This document shows, piece by piece, positions 32,878 through 41,943 of a stretch of DNA of 47,686 nucleotides. The translations under genes were made by a program, and so were the position numbers. The notes under the pieces are model-generated. The model had not been told where the DNA came from. It saw only the letters and a list, made by a program, of their open reading frames with translations, and searched no databases. Each line of letters begins with the position of its first letter. The stretch's first letter is position 1. The DNA comes from an uncultured Lachnoclostridium sp. (GTDB taxonomy: Bacteria; Bacillota; Clostridia; Lachnospirales; Lachnospiraceae). Location of the stretch: NCBI GenBank assembly GCA_946402335.1, contig CAMIWE010000013.1, forward strand, positions 1 through 47,686, given 5' to 3'.

Positions 32878-32935
32878 AAACCTTCGGGGAATCGCCGGAG
32901 CAGTCGCCTGCAGCCTGTGCGACTCCGGGAAAATG

Positions 32936-34795
32936 CTATCCGACAACCTTCTCAAAGTCGTCTTTGCCGTGCTTGCAAAGCGGGCAGATGAAGTCGTCCG
33001 GAAGCTCCTCGCCTTCGTACTCATAACCGCAGATCTTGCACACCCATTTGGTTTTCGGCGTGTCACTGCGCTGCGGCTTCGGTTTGATGTGCGCGAAGTA
33101 GTATTCGTACGTTACGGAAGGCTCGCTTGAGAGCACTTCGCTTTCCGTGATGTCGGCAAGGAAGATGCTGTGGGAACCGCAGTCCGTTACGGAAACAACC
33201 TTGCAGCTGAATACCGCATTGGTGCTCTTCGTGATCGCAAGCAGTCCGTTTGAAGTACGCTTGACATCCTCAAAACCGGCGTATTTGTCCGTGTCACGTC
33301 CGCTGGCGAAGCCGAAGCGCTTGAACAGGTCAAACTCAGCCGATTCGGTCAGCACGGAAACGTTAAAGACGCCCGTGCGGACAATCAGATCATGCGTATA
33401 ATTGGCCTTGTTAACTGCAATGGCGAGACGGTTCGGACCGGACGCCGCCTGGATCGTCGTGTTGGTAATGCATCCGTTATCCCGGTCGCCCTCGCGGGTG
33501 GAAATGACGAACAGACCGTAGCTTAACTTGAAGAGAGCGGCAGGGTCGGTGGAACCGGCAGCCGCAGGAGCATCGGAAACCGCAGCGCCTTCGGTAACCG
33601 GGAAGGTCGCGATCAAAGAGTCGGCAAGCGTATCAAGCTCGCTGAGCTGGGATTCCGCAAGGGAACTCTTTAAGGATACAAGAGGCTCCACATAGGACAT
33701 GTCCTTACACTCTTCAAAGAGGGCGCGCATCTTGCGGCCGCTCTGTGCCGCCCAGGTACCGTTCTCCAAAAAGGCAACCGTGCGGTTGCGGATATTGTGG
33801 GCCACGAGATCACGGAGCGCCTCATCCATGCGGACGAATATTTCCGCATTGTAGGTCGTTGCGGCAAATACGAGGTGGCTGTAGCGGAACGATGCGGATA
33901 CGATCTCGGACGCAGGTTTAACGGAAACGTCGAACATCGTAACCTTTGCGCCGCGCTCGCGAAGCTTCACGGCAAGAATCTCGGCTGCATTCTCGGTATT
34001 GCCGTATACCGAAGCATAGGCGATCATAACGCCGGTTTCCTCGGGCTCATAACGGCTCCATTTGTCGTAATACGAAATGTAATCCCCGAGATTGCGGCGC
34101 CATACGAAGCCGTGCAGCGGGCAGAGCATCCTGATCTCAAGGGCTGCAGCCTTCTTCAGAACGGCCTGCACCTGCGCACCGTATTTGCCGACGATATTCG
34201 TGTAATAGCGGCGTGCTTCATCAAGGTAATCCCGGAAGAAATCCACCTCGTCGGCGAACAGATTGCCGTTCAGCGCACCGAACGTACCGAATGCATCGGC
34301 GGTGAAAAGCGTGCCGGTCGTCTTATCGTAGGTCATCATAACCTCGGGCCAGTGAACCATCGGGGCCATGACAAATGTGAACTCGTGACGTCCCGTGCGC
34401 ATCACGTCGCCCTCTTTTACAAGATAGGGCTTGCGGGATGCATCTACATATCCGAAGCGGATCATCATGTCGAAGCTTTTCTGGTTGCATACGACAACAC
34501 AGTCGGGATAGCGAAGAAGCAGTTCCCGAAGCGTTGCGCTGTGGTCGGGTTCCATATGGGAAACCACGACGAAATCCAGCTCGCGTCCGTTCAGAACGTG
34601 GGTAAGGTTTTCAAAGAATACTTTATCGACTGCGCGGTCAACCGTGTCAAACAGGACCGTCATCTCGTCAAGAAGCAGATAGGAGTTGTAGGAAACGCCG
34701 TCCGGTACGGAATAAACGCCTTCAAACATGGCAAGGCGCCGGTCGTTTCCGCCGACCCAGTACAGGTCATCGGTTACCTTTCTGGTACAATACAT
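32936..34795 (-). CDS. Four-domain flavodiiron protein (MBL-flavodoxin-flavin reductase-rubredoxin)
   Basis: A 619-residue enzyme that reduces O2 or NO to protect an anaerobe. Domains in order: MBL-like diiron core (1 to about 250) with ligands His80, Glu82, Asp84, His85, His148, Asp167 and His228; flavodoxin (about 257-400, ASVYGNTENAAE loop); flavin reductase (about 435-555, SYGLFVISTREG, NKANYTHDLI); and rubredoxin (about 570-619, VCKICGYEYEGEELPDDFICPLCK split as CKICGY and CPLCKH). It thus carries its own electron chain. ATG 34795 follows GGAGG; a longer frame to 34858 adds an unlikely 21 residues. Confidence 0.95.
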   Translation of the reverse strand: MYCTRKVTDDLYWVGGNDRRLAMFEGVYSVPDGVSYNSYLLLDEMTVLFDTVDRAVDKVFFENLTHVLNGRELDFVVVSHMEPDHSATLRELLLRYPDCVVVCNQKSFDMMIRFGYVDASRKPYLVKEGDVMRTGRHEFTFVMAPMVHWPEVMMTYDKTTGTLFTADAFGTFGALNGNLFADEVDFFRDYLDEARRYYTNIVGKYGAQVQAVLKKAAALEIRMLCPLHGFVWRRNLGDYISYYDKWSRYEPEETGVMIAYASVYGNTENAAEILAVKLRERGAKVTMFDVSVKPASEIVSASFRYSHLVFAATTYNAEIFVRMDEALRDLVAHNIRNRTVAFLENGTWAAQSGRKMRALFEECKDMSYVEPLVSLKSSLAESQLSELDTLADSLIATFPVTEGAAVSDAPAAAGSTDPAALFKLSYGLFVISTREGDRDNGCITNTTIQAASGPNRLAIAVNKANYTHDLIVRTGVFNVSVLTESAEFDLFKRFGFASGRDTDKYAGFEDVKRTSNGLLAITKSTNAVFSCKVVSVTDCGSHSIFLADITESEVLSSEPSVTYEYYFAHIKPKPQRSDTPKTKWVCKICGYEYEGEELPDDFICPLCKHGKDDFEKVVG

Positions 34796-34891
34796 AACAC
34801 ACCTCCGTTGTTCGGATTTTAATACTTTCAGTATAGAGTAGAAAAGGAACGCGGTCAAGGGAAAAAGGTGTCACCCGCATGGCAGATTGCA

Positions 34892-34920
34892 TTGCAAATC
34901 TTTCCCGCGGTTGATATAAT
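34892..34920 (+). promoter_or_regulatory. Sigma-A promoter for the Nudix gene
   Basis: TTGCAA (34892-34897), a 17-bp spacer and TATAAT (34915-34920), 76 bp before the ATG and divergent from the flavodiiron gene. Confidence 0.75.
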
Positions 34921-34996
34921 AAAGAATATCAGAATTGTCCGGAGACAGGGAAAGCCCGATCCCGTTCTTCGGTATGAATCACAGGGTGAGAAGAGC

Positions 34997-35554
34997 ATGA
35001 AAGAAACAGATTTAACCTGGACAACCGAATCCGTCCGTACCATTCTGAAAACGCCTGTTTTTTCGGTGATGGCTAAGCAGCAGACCGCCGCGGCGGGACC
35101 GAAGGGCGAATACTATTCCATTCAGGGATGCCGCTGTGTGTGCTGTGTTGCGGTTTATGAAGGACAGTTCGTCATGGTGAGGCAGTTTCGTCACGGAAGC
35201 GACATGATCACGGCCGAGTTCCCGGGCGGAATCGTGGACGACGGCGAAGACCCCGTTCAGGCTGCGGCAAGGGAACTTGAGGAGGAGAGCGGTTTCCGTG
35301 CGGGAAAGGTCACACTGATCGGTAAAGTCAATCCGAATCCGGCGGTTTTCGAGAAGGAAAGCGAGCTGAACATCTGCCTTGCCGAGGACGTAATCCCGAC
35401 GGGAGAACTGCATCCGGATGAAGATGAGGTGCTGCACAGCGTACTCATTCCGGTGGACGAAGTACTTGCAAAATTCGGAACCGGGGAATATATGCATTCG
35501 TTCATGGGAGCCGCGCTTTTATTCTATCTGCGCGCAACCAAACGGATTGTGTGA
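34997..35554 (+). CDS. Nudix hydrolase, ADP-ribose pyrophosphatase-like
   Basis: A 185-residue Nudix protein of the ADP-ribose pyrophosphatase (NudF) type, which cleaves ADP-ribose to AMP and ribose 5-phosphate. The Nudix box is at about 78-100 (GGIVDDGEDPVQAAARELEEESGF read as GGIVDDGEDP and AARELEEESGF), preceded by VRQFRHGSDMITAEFP as in that branch, and an NPNPAVFE loop follows. ATG 34997 follows GGGTGAG; a longer frame lies upstream of the promoter. It overlaps no gene; the phosphopantetheinyl transferase starts 7 bp after it. Confidence 0.9.
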   Translation: MKETDLTWTTESVRTILKTPVFSVMAKQQTAAAGPKGEYYSIQGCRCVCCVAVYEGQFVMVRQFRHGSDMITAEFPGGIVDDGEDPVQAAARELEEESGFRAGKVTLIGKVNPNPAVFEKESELNICLAEDVIPTGELHPDEDEVLHSVLIPVDEVLAKFGTGEYMHSFMGAALLFYLRATKRIV

Positions 35555-35561
35555 GGGGTGC

Positions 35562-36299
35562 ATGATCAAAGTATACTTGGCCGATATCGGAACAATGGAT
35601 GGCGATACCCGGGACAGACTTTTCGCAGTCTTAAGCACGGAGCGGAAGGAACGGGTTTTGCGCTATAAAAGAGAGAAGGACCGTCTGCTCGGCATCGGTG
35701 CGGGAGCATTGGTTTCAATGGCGCTTTCGGAGGAACTGCAGAAGGACCCCGGCGGGAGTGCCGCGACCTTTAAGAGGGACTCGCGTCAGGAAACCGGCGC
35801 GGAGGTGCTTCTTTGTGAGGTTGGTTTTGCTTCTCTTGATACGGAAGGTTTTCCTTCCCCTGCGGAACTGGAAACGGGGAAGGGAGCACACGGAAAGCCG
35901 TACCTTAAGAAGTATCCGGCATGGCATTTTAACCTGTCACATTCGGGGACAAAGGTGATGCTTGCCTGTTCCGCTTCGGAACTCGGCGTGGACATCGAAA
36001 AGACCGGACCGGTGCGGGAACGGGTTTTAGGGAAGGCATTTGCCCCGGCGGAACAAAGGTATGTGAATGCCGCAGAAGGGGCGGAACGGGACAGCCGCTT
36101 TACGGAAGTATGGGCCCGTAAGGAAAGCTTTTTAAAAGCATGCGGCACGGGAATCGAACGGGAACTCGGGACATTGTCCGTAATCGGAGAGGACGGAAAG
36201 CCGGTTCGGTCGATTGTCACGGAGGAAGGATCGTATGACCTGTACTGCCCGGCGGAAATAGACGGTTATGAGTGTTTTCTGTGCGTGAAAAGAGGATAA
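35562..36299 (+). CDS. Sfp-type 4'-phosphopantetheinyl transferase
   Basis: A 245-residue enzyme that moves phosphopantetheine from CoA to the Ser of carrier proteins. Motifs: HGKPYL (110-115), FNLSHSG (123-129), GVDIEK (142-147) with the metal-binding Asp-Glu pair, and WARKESFLKACG (184-195). The length and these motifs match the Sfp/EntD group that serves secondary metabolism rather than AcpS. Start ATG 35562 follows GAGGGG. The only carrier protein in the window is at 8070-8294, so it is a candidate partner for that operon, 27 kb away. Confidence 0.93.
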   Translation: MIKVYLADIGTMDGDTRDRLFAVLSTERKERVLRYKREKDRLLGIGAGALVSMALSEELQKDPGGSAATFKRDSRQETGAEVLLCEVGFASLDTEGFPSPAELETGKGAHGKPYLKKYPAWHFNLSHSGTKVMLACSASELGVDIEKTGPVRERVLGKAFAPAEQRYVNAAEGAERDSRFTEVWARKESFLKACGTGIERELGTLSVIGEDGKPVRSIVTEEGSYDLYCPAEIDGYECFLCVKRG

Positions 36300-36335
36300 G
36301 AGGATACGCGCGTGAGCGCATATAAGGAGGATTAC

Positions 36336-37472
36336 ATGAATTTTAAAAAGATCACGGAGTATATTGACAGCCTGCCCGGAACATACGGGCTGCCGTCCGC
36401 GGACGTCATCATCATGAAGGACCATGAGCAGGTGTACCGCCATATGACCGGAACGACCGATGCTAAGCACAAAAAGCCGGTGGATGAGAAGGCACAGTAC
36501 CTTGTATTTTCCATGACGAAGATCCAGACGATGACGGCTTTGATGCAGCTGGTGGAGCAGGGAAAGGTGTCGCTTGAGGACGAGGTGGCGAAGTATCTGC
36601 CGGCGTACGGAAAGCTTTTTGTAGAGGAACATTTTGAGGACCAGATCCGCATTGTTCCCGCGAAGCGTCCGATGTTGATCCGGCATCTTTGCTCGATGCA
36701 GTCCGGTTTGGATTATAATCTGGACCGCCCGGGCATTTCCCTTGCAAGAGTGAAGTACGGTCCCGACGCGACGACGAGGCAGATTGTGGACGGTTTCCCG
36801 CTGACGCCGCTGATGTTTCACCCGGGCGAGCATTTTCTGTACAGCTTAAGCCATGACGTTGTTGCGGCAATCATTGAAGTGGTTTCCGGCAAGAAATTCA
36901 GCGAGTACCTTGCGGACAATATCTGGAAGCCGCTCGGAATGAACCGCACGCGTTTCTTTATGGAGGTCGGGCAGGAGAAGGATCTGGCGCAGCAGTTTAT
37001 CTGGGAGAATGAGAAGATCGTTCCGATGGAGAATGACTGCAATTACCGGCTGAGCAATGCTTACGAGAGCGGCGGAGCAGGACTGGTAAGCTGCACCGAG
37101 GATTATGCGGTGCTTGCCGATGCGCTTGCCTGCGGAGGTGTTGCGAAGAACGGCTACCGCGTATTAACAGAGGAGTCTATTGAGACAATCCGCACCGATC
37201 TTCTAACCGAGCAGGGGCATAAGGAAATCGAGCAGAACATGGGACGCTTCGGTTACGGCTACGGCGTCGGCATGCAGGTATTGCTGCATCCCGAGGTTAT
37301 CGGGTCGCCTGCAAAGGCAGGCGTGTTCGGCTGGGACGGCGCGGCAGGAAGCTGCACGATCATGTCGCCCGAAACGAAGACATCGCTCGTATTTTCCATG
37401 CATGTGAGAAGCTTCGGCCCGGCATACGGAGAGATTCATCCGAGACTTCGCGACCTGCTGTTTGAGGACTGA
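36336..37472 (+). CDS. Serine hydrolase, beta-lactamase class C-like
   Basis: A 378-residue protein of the class C beta-lactamase/penicillin-binding-like family. The SxxK motif is SMTK (59-62). A YSLSHD segment lies where the YxN motif is expected, and VFGWDGAAG takes the place of the KTG/HxG strand. RHLCSMQSGLDYN and FHPGEHFLYS are common to esterase-like members (EstB type). There is no signal peptide, so it probably acts inside as an esterase or peptidase. ATG 36336 follows TAAGGAGG at 5 bp. Confidence 0.9.
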   Translation: MNFKKITEYIDSLPGTYGLPSADVIIMKDHEQVYRHMTGTTDAKHKKPVDEKAQYLVFSMTKIQTMTALMQLVEQGKVSLEDEVAKYLPAYGKLFVEEHFEDQIRIVPAKRPMLIRHLCSMQSGLDYNLDRPGISLARVKYGPDATTRQIVDGFPLTPLMFHPGEHFLYSLSHDVVAAIIEVVSGKKFSEYLADNIWKPLGMNRTRFFMEVGQEKDLAQQFIWENEKIVPMENDCNYRLSNAYESGGAGLVSCTEDYAVLADALACGGVAKNGYRVLTEESIETIRTDLLTEQGHKEIEQNMGRFGYGYGVGMQVLLHPEVIGSPAKAGVFGWDGAAGSCTIMSPETKTSLVFSMHVRSFGPAYGEIHPRLRDLLFED

Positions 37473-37489
37473 TAAAAAAGGGAGGAGCC

Positions 37490-37987
37490 ATGAAGGGAAA
37501 ATATAACGGCTACGCGAATTTATTGCTGACGTTATGCGCATTGAGTACGATTATCCGGTTCGTCTTAATCGTGAGTTCGGGTGGTGGGGGTGCGTTCTTC
37601 GAGAGTCTTTCGATGACAAAAGGCACGGATATATTTGTTGCTGTTGTATGGTTCCTGGTTCCCGTACTTCAATTCCTGAAACTGTCAGGACTTTTCGGAG
37701 AAAAGATTGCGAAAAATGTAACGTTAAGCGTGATACTTACCGTTCTGTATTGTTCTATATGGGGAATTTGGATTATTGTTTTTTTGATAGCCGACTATGA
37801 TTCGACCAAAGGGTTTGCATCCTGGACGGACGGAGTCGCATTTGTCGGGGTTGTTTTAAAAAACATATGGTTCTATGTCTGGCTGATACTCAGTTTTACC
37901 CTTATACACATATCGCGCAGCATTGCGAAGGAAAAGCCGAAGCATGCGCCTGTGGAGGATACAAAGCAGACAGGATATCCGGAATAA
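37490..37987 (+). CDS. Four-helix membrane protein, unknown function
   Basis: A 165-residue protein with four hydrophobic segments (about 8-28, 46-68, 75-102 and 116-144) and charged tails; the C-terminal residues AKEKPKHAPVEDTKQTG are cytoplasmic if the count is right. No family is recognised. GGGAGGAGCC lies 2 bp before the ATG, and it is 18 bp before a lipoprotein gene, so they may be a unit. Confidence 0.75.
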   Translation: MKGKYNGYANLLLTLCALSTIIRFVLIVSSGGGGAFFESLSMTKGTDIFVAVVWFLVPVLQFLKLSGLFGEKIAKNVTLSVILTVLYCSIWGIWIIVFLIADYDSTKGFASWTDGVAFVGVVLKNIWFYVWLILSFTLIHISRSIAKEKPKHAPVEDTKQTGYPE

Positions 37988-38005
37988 ATAAGGAGTGATT
38001 TTGTC

Positions 38006-39220
38006 ATGAAGAAAAGAAAGAAACTATTGTTTGGGAATATCATGAAGACCCTTTGCATGGTATTTCTGATTCTTGCGCTGATTGGTTGCCTGGCAGCGTG
38101 CGGGGAGGACGATTCCTCGCCGAAGAAGGGCAAGGCCCGTGACGGAAAAGGAACGGAAGCTCCGACTGAGGAGCCGACTGCTACTCCGACCGGGGAGCCG
38201 ACGGACACCCCGACTCCGACTGAGGAACCGACGCCAACGCCTACGGAAGAACCGACGCCTACTCCGACCGGGGCTCCGCAGTACAGTGGCTACGCAGCGG
38301 ATATCAGCTACCTGTTCGGTTCCTGGGTTAACGATACCGGAGATGTTTTCACAATTCGCTCGACCAATGGTTCGGATGTTGAGATCGTAGCATCCAAATG
38401 GTATACCGAGGATGCCGGATTTTACGGAGAGGATAATAAACCTGCCGTGATGCCTGTATTTTCCGTATCCGTGAATGAGGTCAACGATAACGCGGATATC
38501 GGTGCGACACACACGGCCGCAAGCGGAGAGCAGAACGATTTCTATTTCGCCTTCACCGAGGTCAATGAGACATCTGCAATGCTGCAGATCAATCATGGAG
38601 TTCAGGATTATTATATCAAGCTGGCACCCGGAACCCCCATTCTCGGAGAAAAGTTTGACGACCGGGAATTCTTCCGGTTCTTTAACGGATTCTGGACCGA
38701 AGAGGATTCCTACAATTTCGTTATGATTGCCGTGTCCCGTGAGCAGCGTTTCACGATTAATTTCAGCTCGTTCTATTCCGAATGGGGCCCGACGGCCGAT
38801 ATCATTTCCCTTGTGAAGGGATGTCTTGGCGAGGGGCTGTTTGCACAGATTGAGTACGACCTGACCGAGACGACCAAGGGCAGAAAATGGATGTACATCA
38901 CCATAGACGGAAAAGGCTGCCTTGAGATCCTTGATTTCAGCACCATGGAACGTCGGATTTATGAGAAAGGCATTCCTTATCCGGACCTTGCGAGTCTGGC
39001 AGTGCCCGACATCATTTATGCGGCTGCGCTTTGTGAAGAGGACGCAATGGTATACCTCGAGGCTTATAATCTGCCGTACCTTCTGAACCTCTGGCATCCG
39101 TATGTCATTGAAGAAGTGCCGAACGAAAAGGCAACCTTCCATGAGGACTATTACGGCGGTACGATTACCATCTATTCGGATGCATCCGGAAAGATCACAA
39201 AGGTTGAGACAGGCAAATAA
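38006..39220 (+). CDS. Lipoprotein with Thr-Pro-Glu repeats, unknown function
   Basis: A 404-residue lipoprotein. The signal ends in LAAC with Cys32 as the lipidated residue; ATG 38042 is a possible later start. Residues about 48-92 are tandem Thr-Pro-Glu units (EPTPTPTEEPTPTPT). The outer domain from about 95 has a SYLFGSWVND start and a repeated aromatic pattern seen in lipoproteins of Lachnospiraceae, but has no name. AAGGAG lies 11 bp before the ATG. Confidence 0.82.
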   Translation: MKKRKKLLFGNIMKTLCMVFLILALIGCLAACGEDDSSPKKGKARDGKGTEAPTEEPTATPTGEPTDTPTPTEEPTPTPTEEPTPTPTGAPQYSGYAADISYLFGSWVNDTGDVFTIRSTNGSDVEIVASKWYTEDAGFYGEDNKPAVMPVFSVSVNEVNDNADIGATHTAASGEQNDFYFAFTEVNETSAMLQINHGVQDYYIKLAPGTPILGEKFDDREFFRFFNGFWTEEDSYNFVMIAVSREQRFTINFSSFYSEWGPTADIISLVKGCLGEGLFAQIEYDLTETTKGRKWMYITIDGKGCLEILDFSTMERRIYEKGIPYPDLASLAVPDIIYAAALCEEDAMVYLEAYNLPYLLNLWHPYVIEEVPNEKATFHEDYYGGTITIYSDASGKITKVETGK

Positions 39221-39302
39221 GCCCGACGACGAAACAATATGAAGCAGGTGTCGGGAACAGTTCTTCCCGACGGAAACAGAACAATCGAAGCGGAGGCAGC
39301 AC

Positions 39303-40769
39303 ATGGAAGATAACATCAAGAAACTGACGATACTGCATTCAAATGACCTGCACGGGGATTTTCTGCCGAAGGAAGCTGACGGAAAGGAAACGGGCGGACT
39401 GAGCCGTCTTGCCGGGTATGTTGCAAAGACGCGGCAGGAAAGGGAAAATGTGATCTATGCCGTCGCGGGAGACATGTTCCGCGGATCGGTCATCGACTCC
39501 GAATACCAGGGGCTCTCGACGATCGATCTGATGAACAATCTCGCCCCGGACGTAGCGACCATCGGAAATCACGAGGTGGATTACGGATTTGCCCACCTGT
39601 TGTTCCTCGAAAAATGTGCCAAGTTTCCGATCGTAAATGCGAACCTGTTTATTACAATGAATAATGCGCGCGTATTCACGCCGTACATCAATCTCGATGT
39701 CGGAGGAATGCGAATCATGTTCATCGGCATTCTGACCGAGGAAGTGCTTGCTTCCACGCGTTCCGAGAAGATCATCGGAACCTTTATCGATCTTGAATCG
39801 GCTGCAAAGGAAGTCGGCATCATCTGCGATAACTACCGGACCATCCGTACCGATATGACGATCCTTCTGACACACATCGGTTATGAGAATGACCGGAAGC
39901 TTGCCGAGATGCTTGATCCCGACTGGGGCGTAAACCTGATCATCGGCGGACACTCCCATACGTTTATGGATAAGGCCGACGTGGTGAACGGAATACCGAT
40001 CGTGCAGGCCGGAACCGGGACCGGTGTGATCGGCCGCTTTGACCTGCAGTATGATACCGAGAAGAAAGTGCTCGAGGATTGGAAATGGCGTACTGTTCCG
40101 ATCAATGAAGACACCGCTCCGAAGGACGATGTCATGGAGGAACTGATCGACAGCTACCGCACAAAGACCGACAGCAAATACAAACGCGTCGTGACCCGCT
40201 GGGCACGGAAACTGACGCATCCGAGCCGCGAGCAGGAGACCGAAATGGGGAACCTGTACGCCGATCTGATGGCGTGGGAAGCAAGCTATGATGTCATGCT
40301 GTTCGGTTCGGGAAGTATCCGTAAGAAAGAACTCGGACCGGTCATCGAATATCAGGATATGGTGGAGAACACGCCGTTCGACGATAACCTGTATCTGGTT
40401 GAGGTAACCGGCGCGCAGATCCGTCGGATTTTCCGGCACCTTTTCCGTGATGAGGCGTGGGTCGGCGAGACGGAGTTTTATCAGATTTCGAGCGCCCTTC
40501 GCGTAACGTACCGGAAGTCGACACACACGATTGAATCGTTTACGTTTAAAGGCGAAGAGATTACCGATGATATGCGGATCAAACTCGGAATACAGGCTTA
40601 TCACTACAATAACTTCGATGAGTTCTTCGGCGTACCGCTTGAGGAGATCAAGACCAACATGAAACCGCGCGTTGTGGCGACTTCCGTGAACAACATCATC
40701 GAAGAGTATTTCGCGACCAACAACGGACTGGATGCGAAGATTGACGGGCGGATTACGATATTGGAATAG
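39303..40769 (+). CDS. 5'-nucleotidase/2',3'-cyclic phosphodiesterase-family protein
   Basis: A 488-residue cytoplasmic enzyme of the bifunctional metallophosphatase/5'-nucleotidase (UshA) family. N-terminal metallophosphatase: LHSNDLHGDF (11-20), AGDMFRG, IGNHEVDYG (88-95) and IGGHSHTF. The C-terminal 5'-nucleotidase domain follows from about 290 to 480. There is no signal peptide, unlike the usual secreted forms, so it would act on internal nucleotides. CGGAGGCAGCAC precedes the ATG. Confidence 0.92.
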   Translation: MEDNIKKLTILHSNDLHGDFLPKEADGKETGGLSRLAGYVAKTRQERENVIYAVAGDMFRGSVIDSEYQGLSTIDLMNNLAPDVATIGNHEVDYGFAHLLFLEKCAKFPIVNANLFITMNNARVFTPYINLDVGGMRIMFIGILTEEVLASTRSEKIIGTFIDLESAAKEVGIICDNYRTIRTDMTILLTHIGYENDRKLAEMLDPDWGVNLIIGGHSHTFMDKADVVNGIPIVQAGTGTGVIGRFDLQYDTEKKVLEDWKWRTVPINEDTAPKDDVMEELIDSYRTKTDSKYKRVVTRWARKLTHPSREQETEMGNLYADLMAWEASYDVMLFGSGSIRKKELGPVIEYQDMVENTPFDDNLYLVEVTGAQIRRIFRHLFRDEAWVGETEFYQISSALRVTYRKSTHTIESFTFKGEEITDDMRIKLGIQAYHYNNFDEFFGVPLEEIKTNMKPRVVATSVNNIIEEYFATNNGLDAKIDGRITILE

Positions 40770-40833
40770 AAGAGCGGTTATAGGGAGTGTCGATCACGGC
40801 ACATCGCCGCATGGCAGAGATTAAGAGCATAAA

Positions 40834-40866
40834 AAATCCCCGGAGAACTTCTCCGGGGATTTCGTT
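40834..40866. terminator. Bidirectional terminator
   Basis: AAATCCCCGGAG and CTCCGGGGATTT pair over 12 bp around AACTT, with A and T runs on either side. It separates the plus-strand nucleotidase from the minus-strand pilT. Confidence 0.85.
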
Positions 40867-40887
40867 GTTTTGGATTGCTTGATACGA

Positions 40888-41943
40888 TCAGGTACCTGCG
40901 AGAATCTTTCTGAGGGCGGATACGTCGGGCGATACCTTGAAGGCCTCTTCCTTGGTAACGAGTTCCTGACGGATCAGGTTTGCAAGGTCTTCGTTCATGG
41001 TACGCATTCCGGCGCTGCGTCCGGCCTGCATCATGGCAGGAATCTGAAGGGTCTTGTTCTCACGAATCAGGTTCGTGATAGCGGGCGTTCCGATCATAAC
41101 CTCGGAAGCAAGCACACGGCCCTGTCCGTCGCTTCTTGCAAGCAGCTGCTGCGTGAATACGCCGCGGATTACGTTAGAGAACTGGTTTCTGATCTGGTCA
41201 CGGCCTTCCAGCGGGCACGCATCGATGATACGCTCAATCGTCTGTGCTGCGGAAGTGGTGTGCAGTGTGGAAAGAACCAGGTGTCCGGTCTCAGCTGCGC
41301 TGATCGCGGCCTGAATCGTTTCGAAGTCACGCATCTCACCTACAAGGATGATATCCGGATCCTCACGCAGTGCGGAACGGAGAGCGGATGAGAAGTTATC
41401 AACATCACGGCCGACCTCACGCTGATGGATCATTGCCTTGTTGTAAGGGTATACGTACTCGATCGGGTCCTCAATCGTGATGATGTGACGGGCGCGGGTC
41501 TTGTTGATGTAGGCAACCATCGAGGCGAGGGTCGTGGACTTACCGCTACCGGTAGGACCGGTTACCAGTACAAGTCCGCGGGGCGTTTCAGCCATATCTT
41601 TAATTGCGGAGGGAAGTCCCAATTCCATAAAGGAAGGAATATTCTGCTCCAGGATACGGATGCTGCACGCCAGATTGTTACGCTGATGGTAAACATTGGC
41701 ACGAATACGGCGGCCGTCGGGAAGCATTACACCGACATCAAGGTCATTGCCTGCATCGACAAATCTACGCTGATCCTCACTGAGGATTGAATAAATCATT
41801 TGCTTGGACTCTGCAGCGCTAGGTGCGGGTTCCAAAATACGGAGTTCACCAAACCGTCTGAGGGCAAGTGAAGTTCCGACAGTGATATGGATATCCGAGC
41901 AGTTAATATCGGTAGCCATCTCCAACAGTTCTGCGAAAGTCAT
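40888..41943 (-). CDS. pilT: PilT-like type IV pilus retraction ATPase
   Basis: A 351-residue secretion-type ATPase. Walker A is GPTGSGKST (129-137), then an acidic-box region IITIEDPIEYVY, Walker B IILVGEMRD, the LSTLHTTSA His box and the late RTMNEDLANLI. PilT drives pilus retraction (twitching). No other pil gene is in the window, so the pilus genes must lie elsewhere, or the protein has another use. GGAGGG lies 10 bp before the ATG. Phased T-tracts are upstream. Confidence 0.94.
   Translation of the reverse strand: MTFAELLEMATDINCSDIHITVGTSLALRRFGELRILEPAPSAAESKQMIYSILSEDQRRFVDAGNDLDVGVMLPDGRRIRANVYHQRNNLACSIRILEQNIPSFMELGLPSAIKDMAETPRGLVLVTGPTGSGKSTTLASMVAYINKTRARHIITIEDPIEYVYPYNKAMIHQREVGRDVDNFSSALRSALREDPDIILVGEMRDFETIQAAISAAETGHLVLSTLHTTSAAQTIERIIDACPLEGRDQIRNQFSNVIRGVFTQQLLARSDGQGRVLASEVMIGTPAITNLIRENKTLQIPAMMQAGRSAGMRTMNEDLANLIRQELVTKEEAFKVSPDVSALRKILAGT

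Noticed and set aside
34797-34858. A 21-residue N-terminal extension of the flavodiiron protein
   Set aside because: It would start without a ribosome site and span the GGAGG that serves ATG 34795; the family starts with the MBL domain.
38155-38280. A CRISPR-like run of short repeats
   Set aside because: The units are irregular and in frame, coding for Thr-Pro-Glu repeats of a lipoprotein linker; there are no unique spacers.
38024-39319. A 431-codon minus-strand frame opposite the Thr-Pro lipoprotein
   Set aside because: It is the antisense shadow of a well-supported lipoprotein gene; it lacks a ribosome site and its sequence reads as reverse of biased codons.
39339-40604. A long minus-strand frame opposite the 5'-nucleotidase gene
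   Set aside because: The plus strand has all the metallophosphatase motifs; the minus frame is a shadow.
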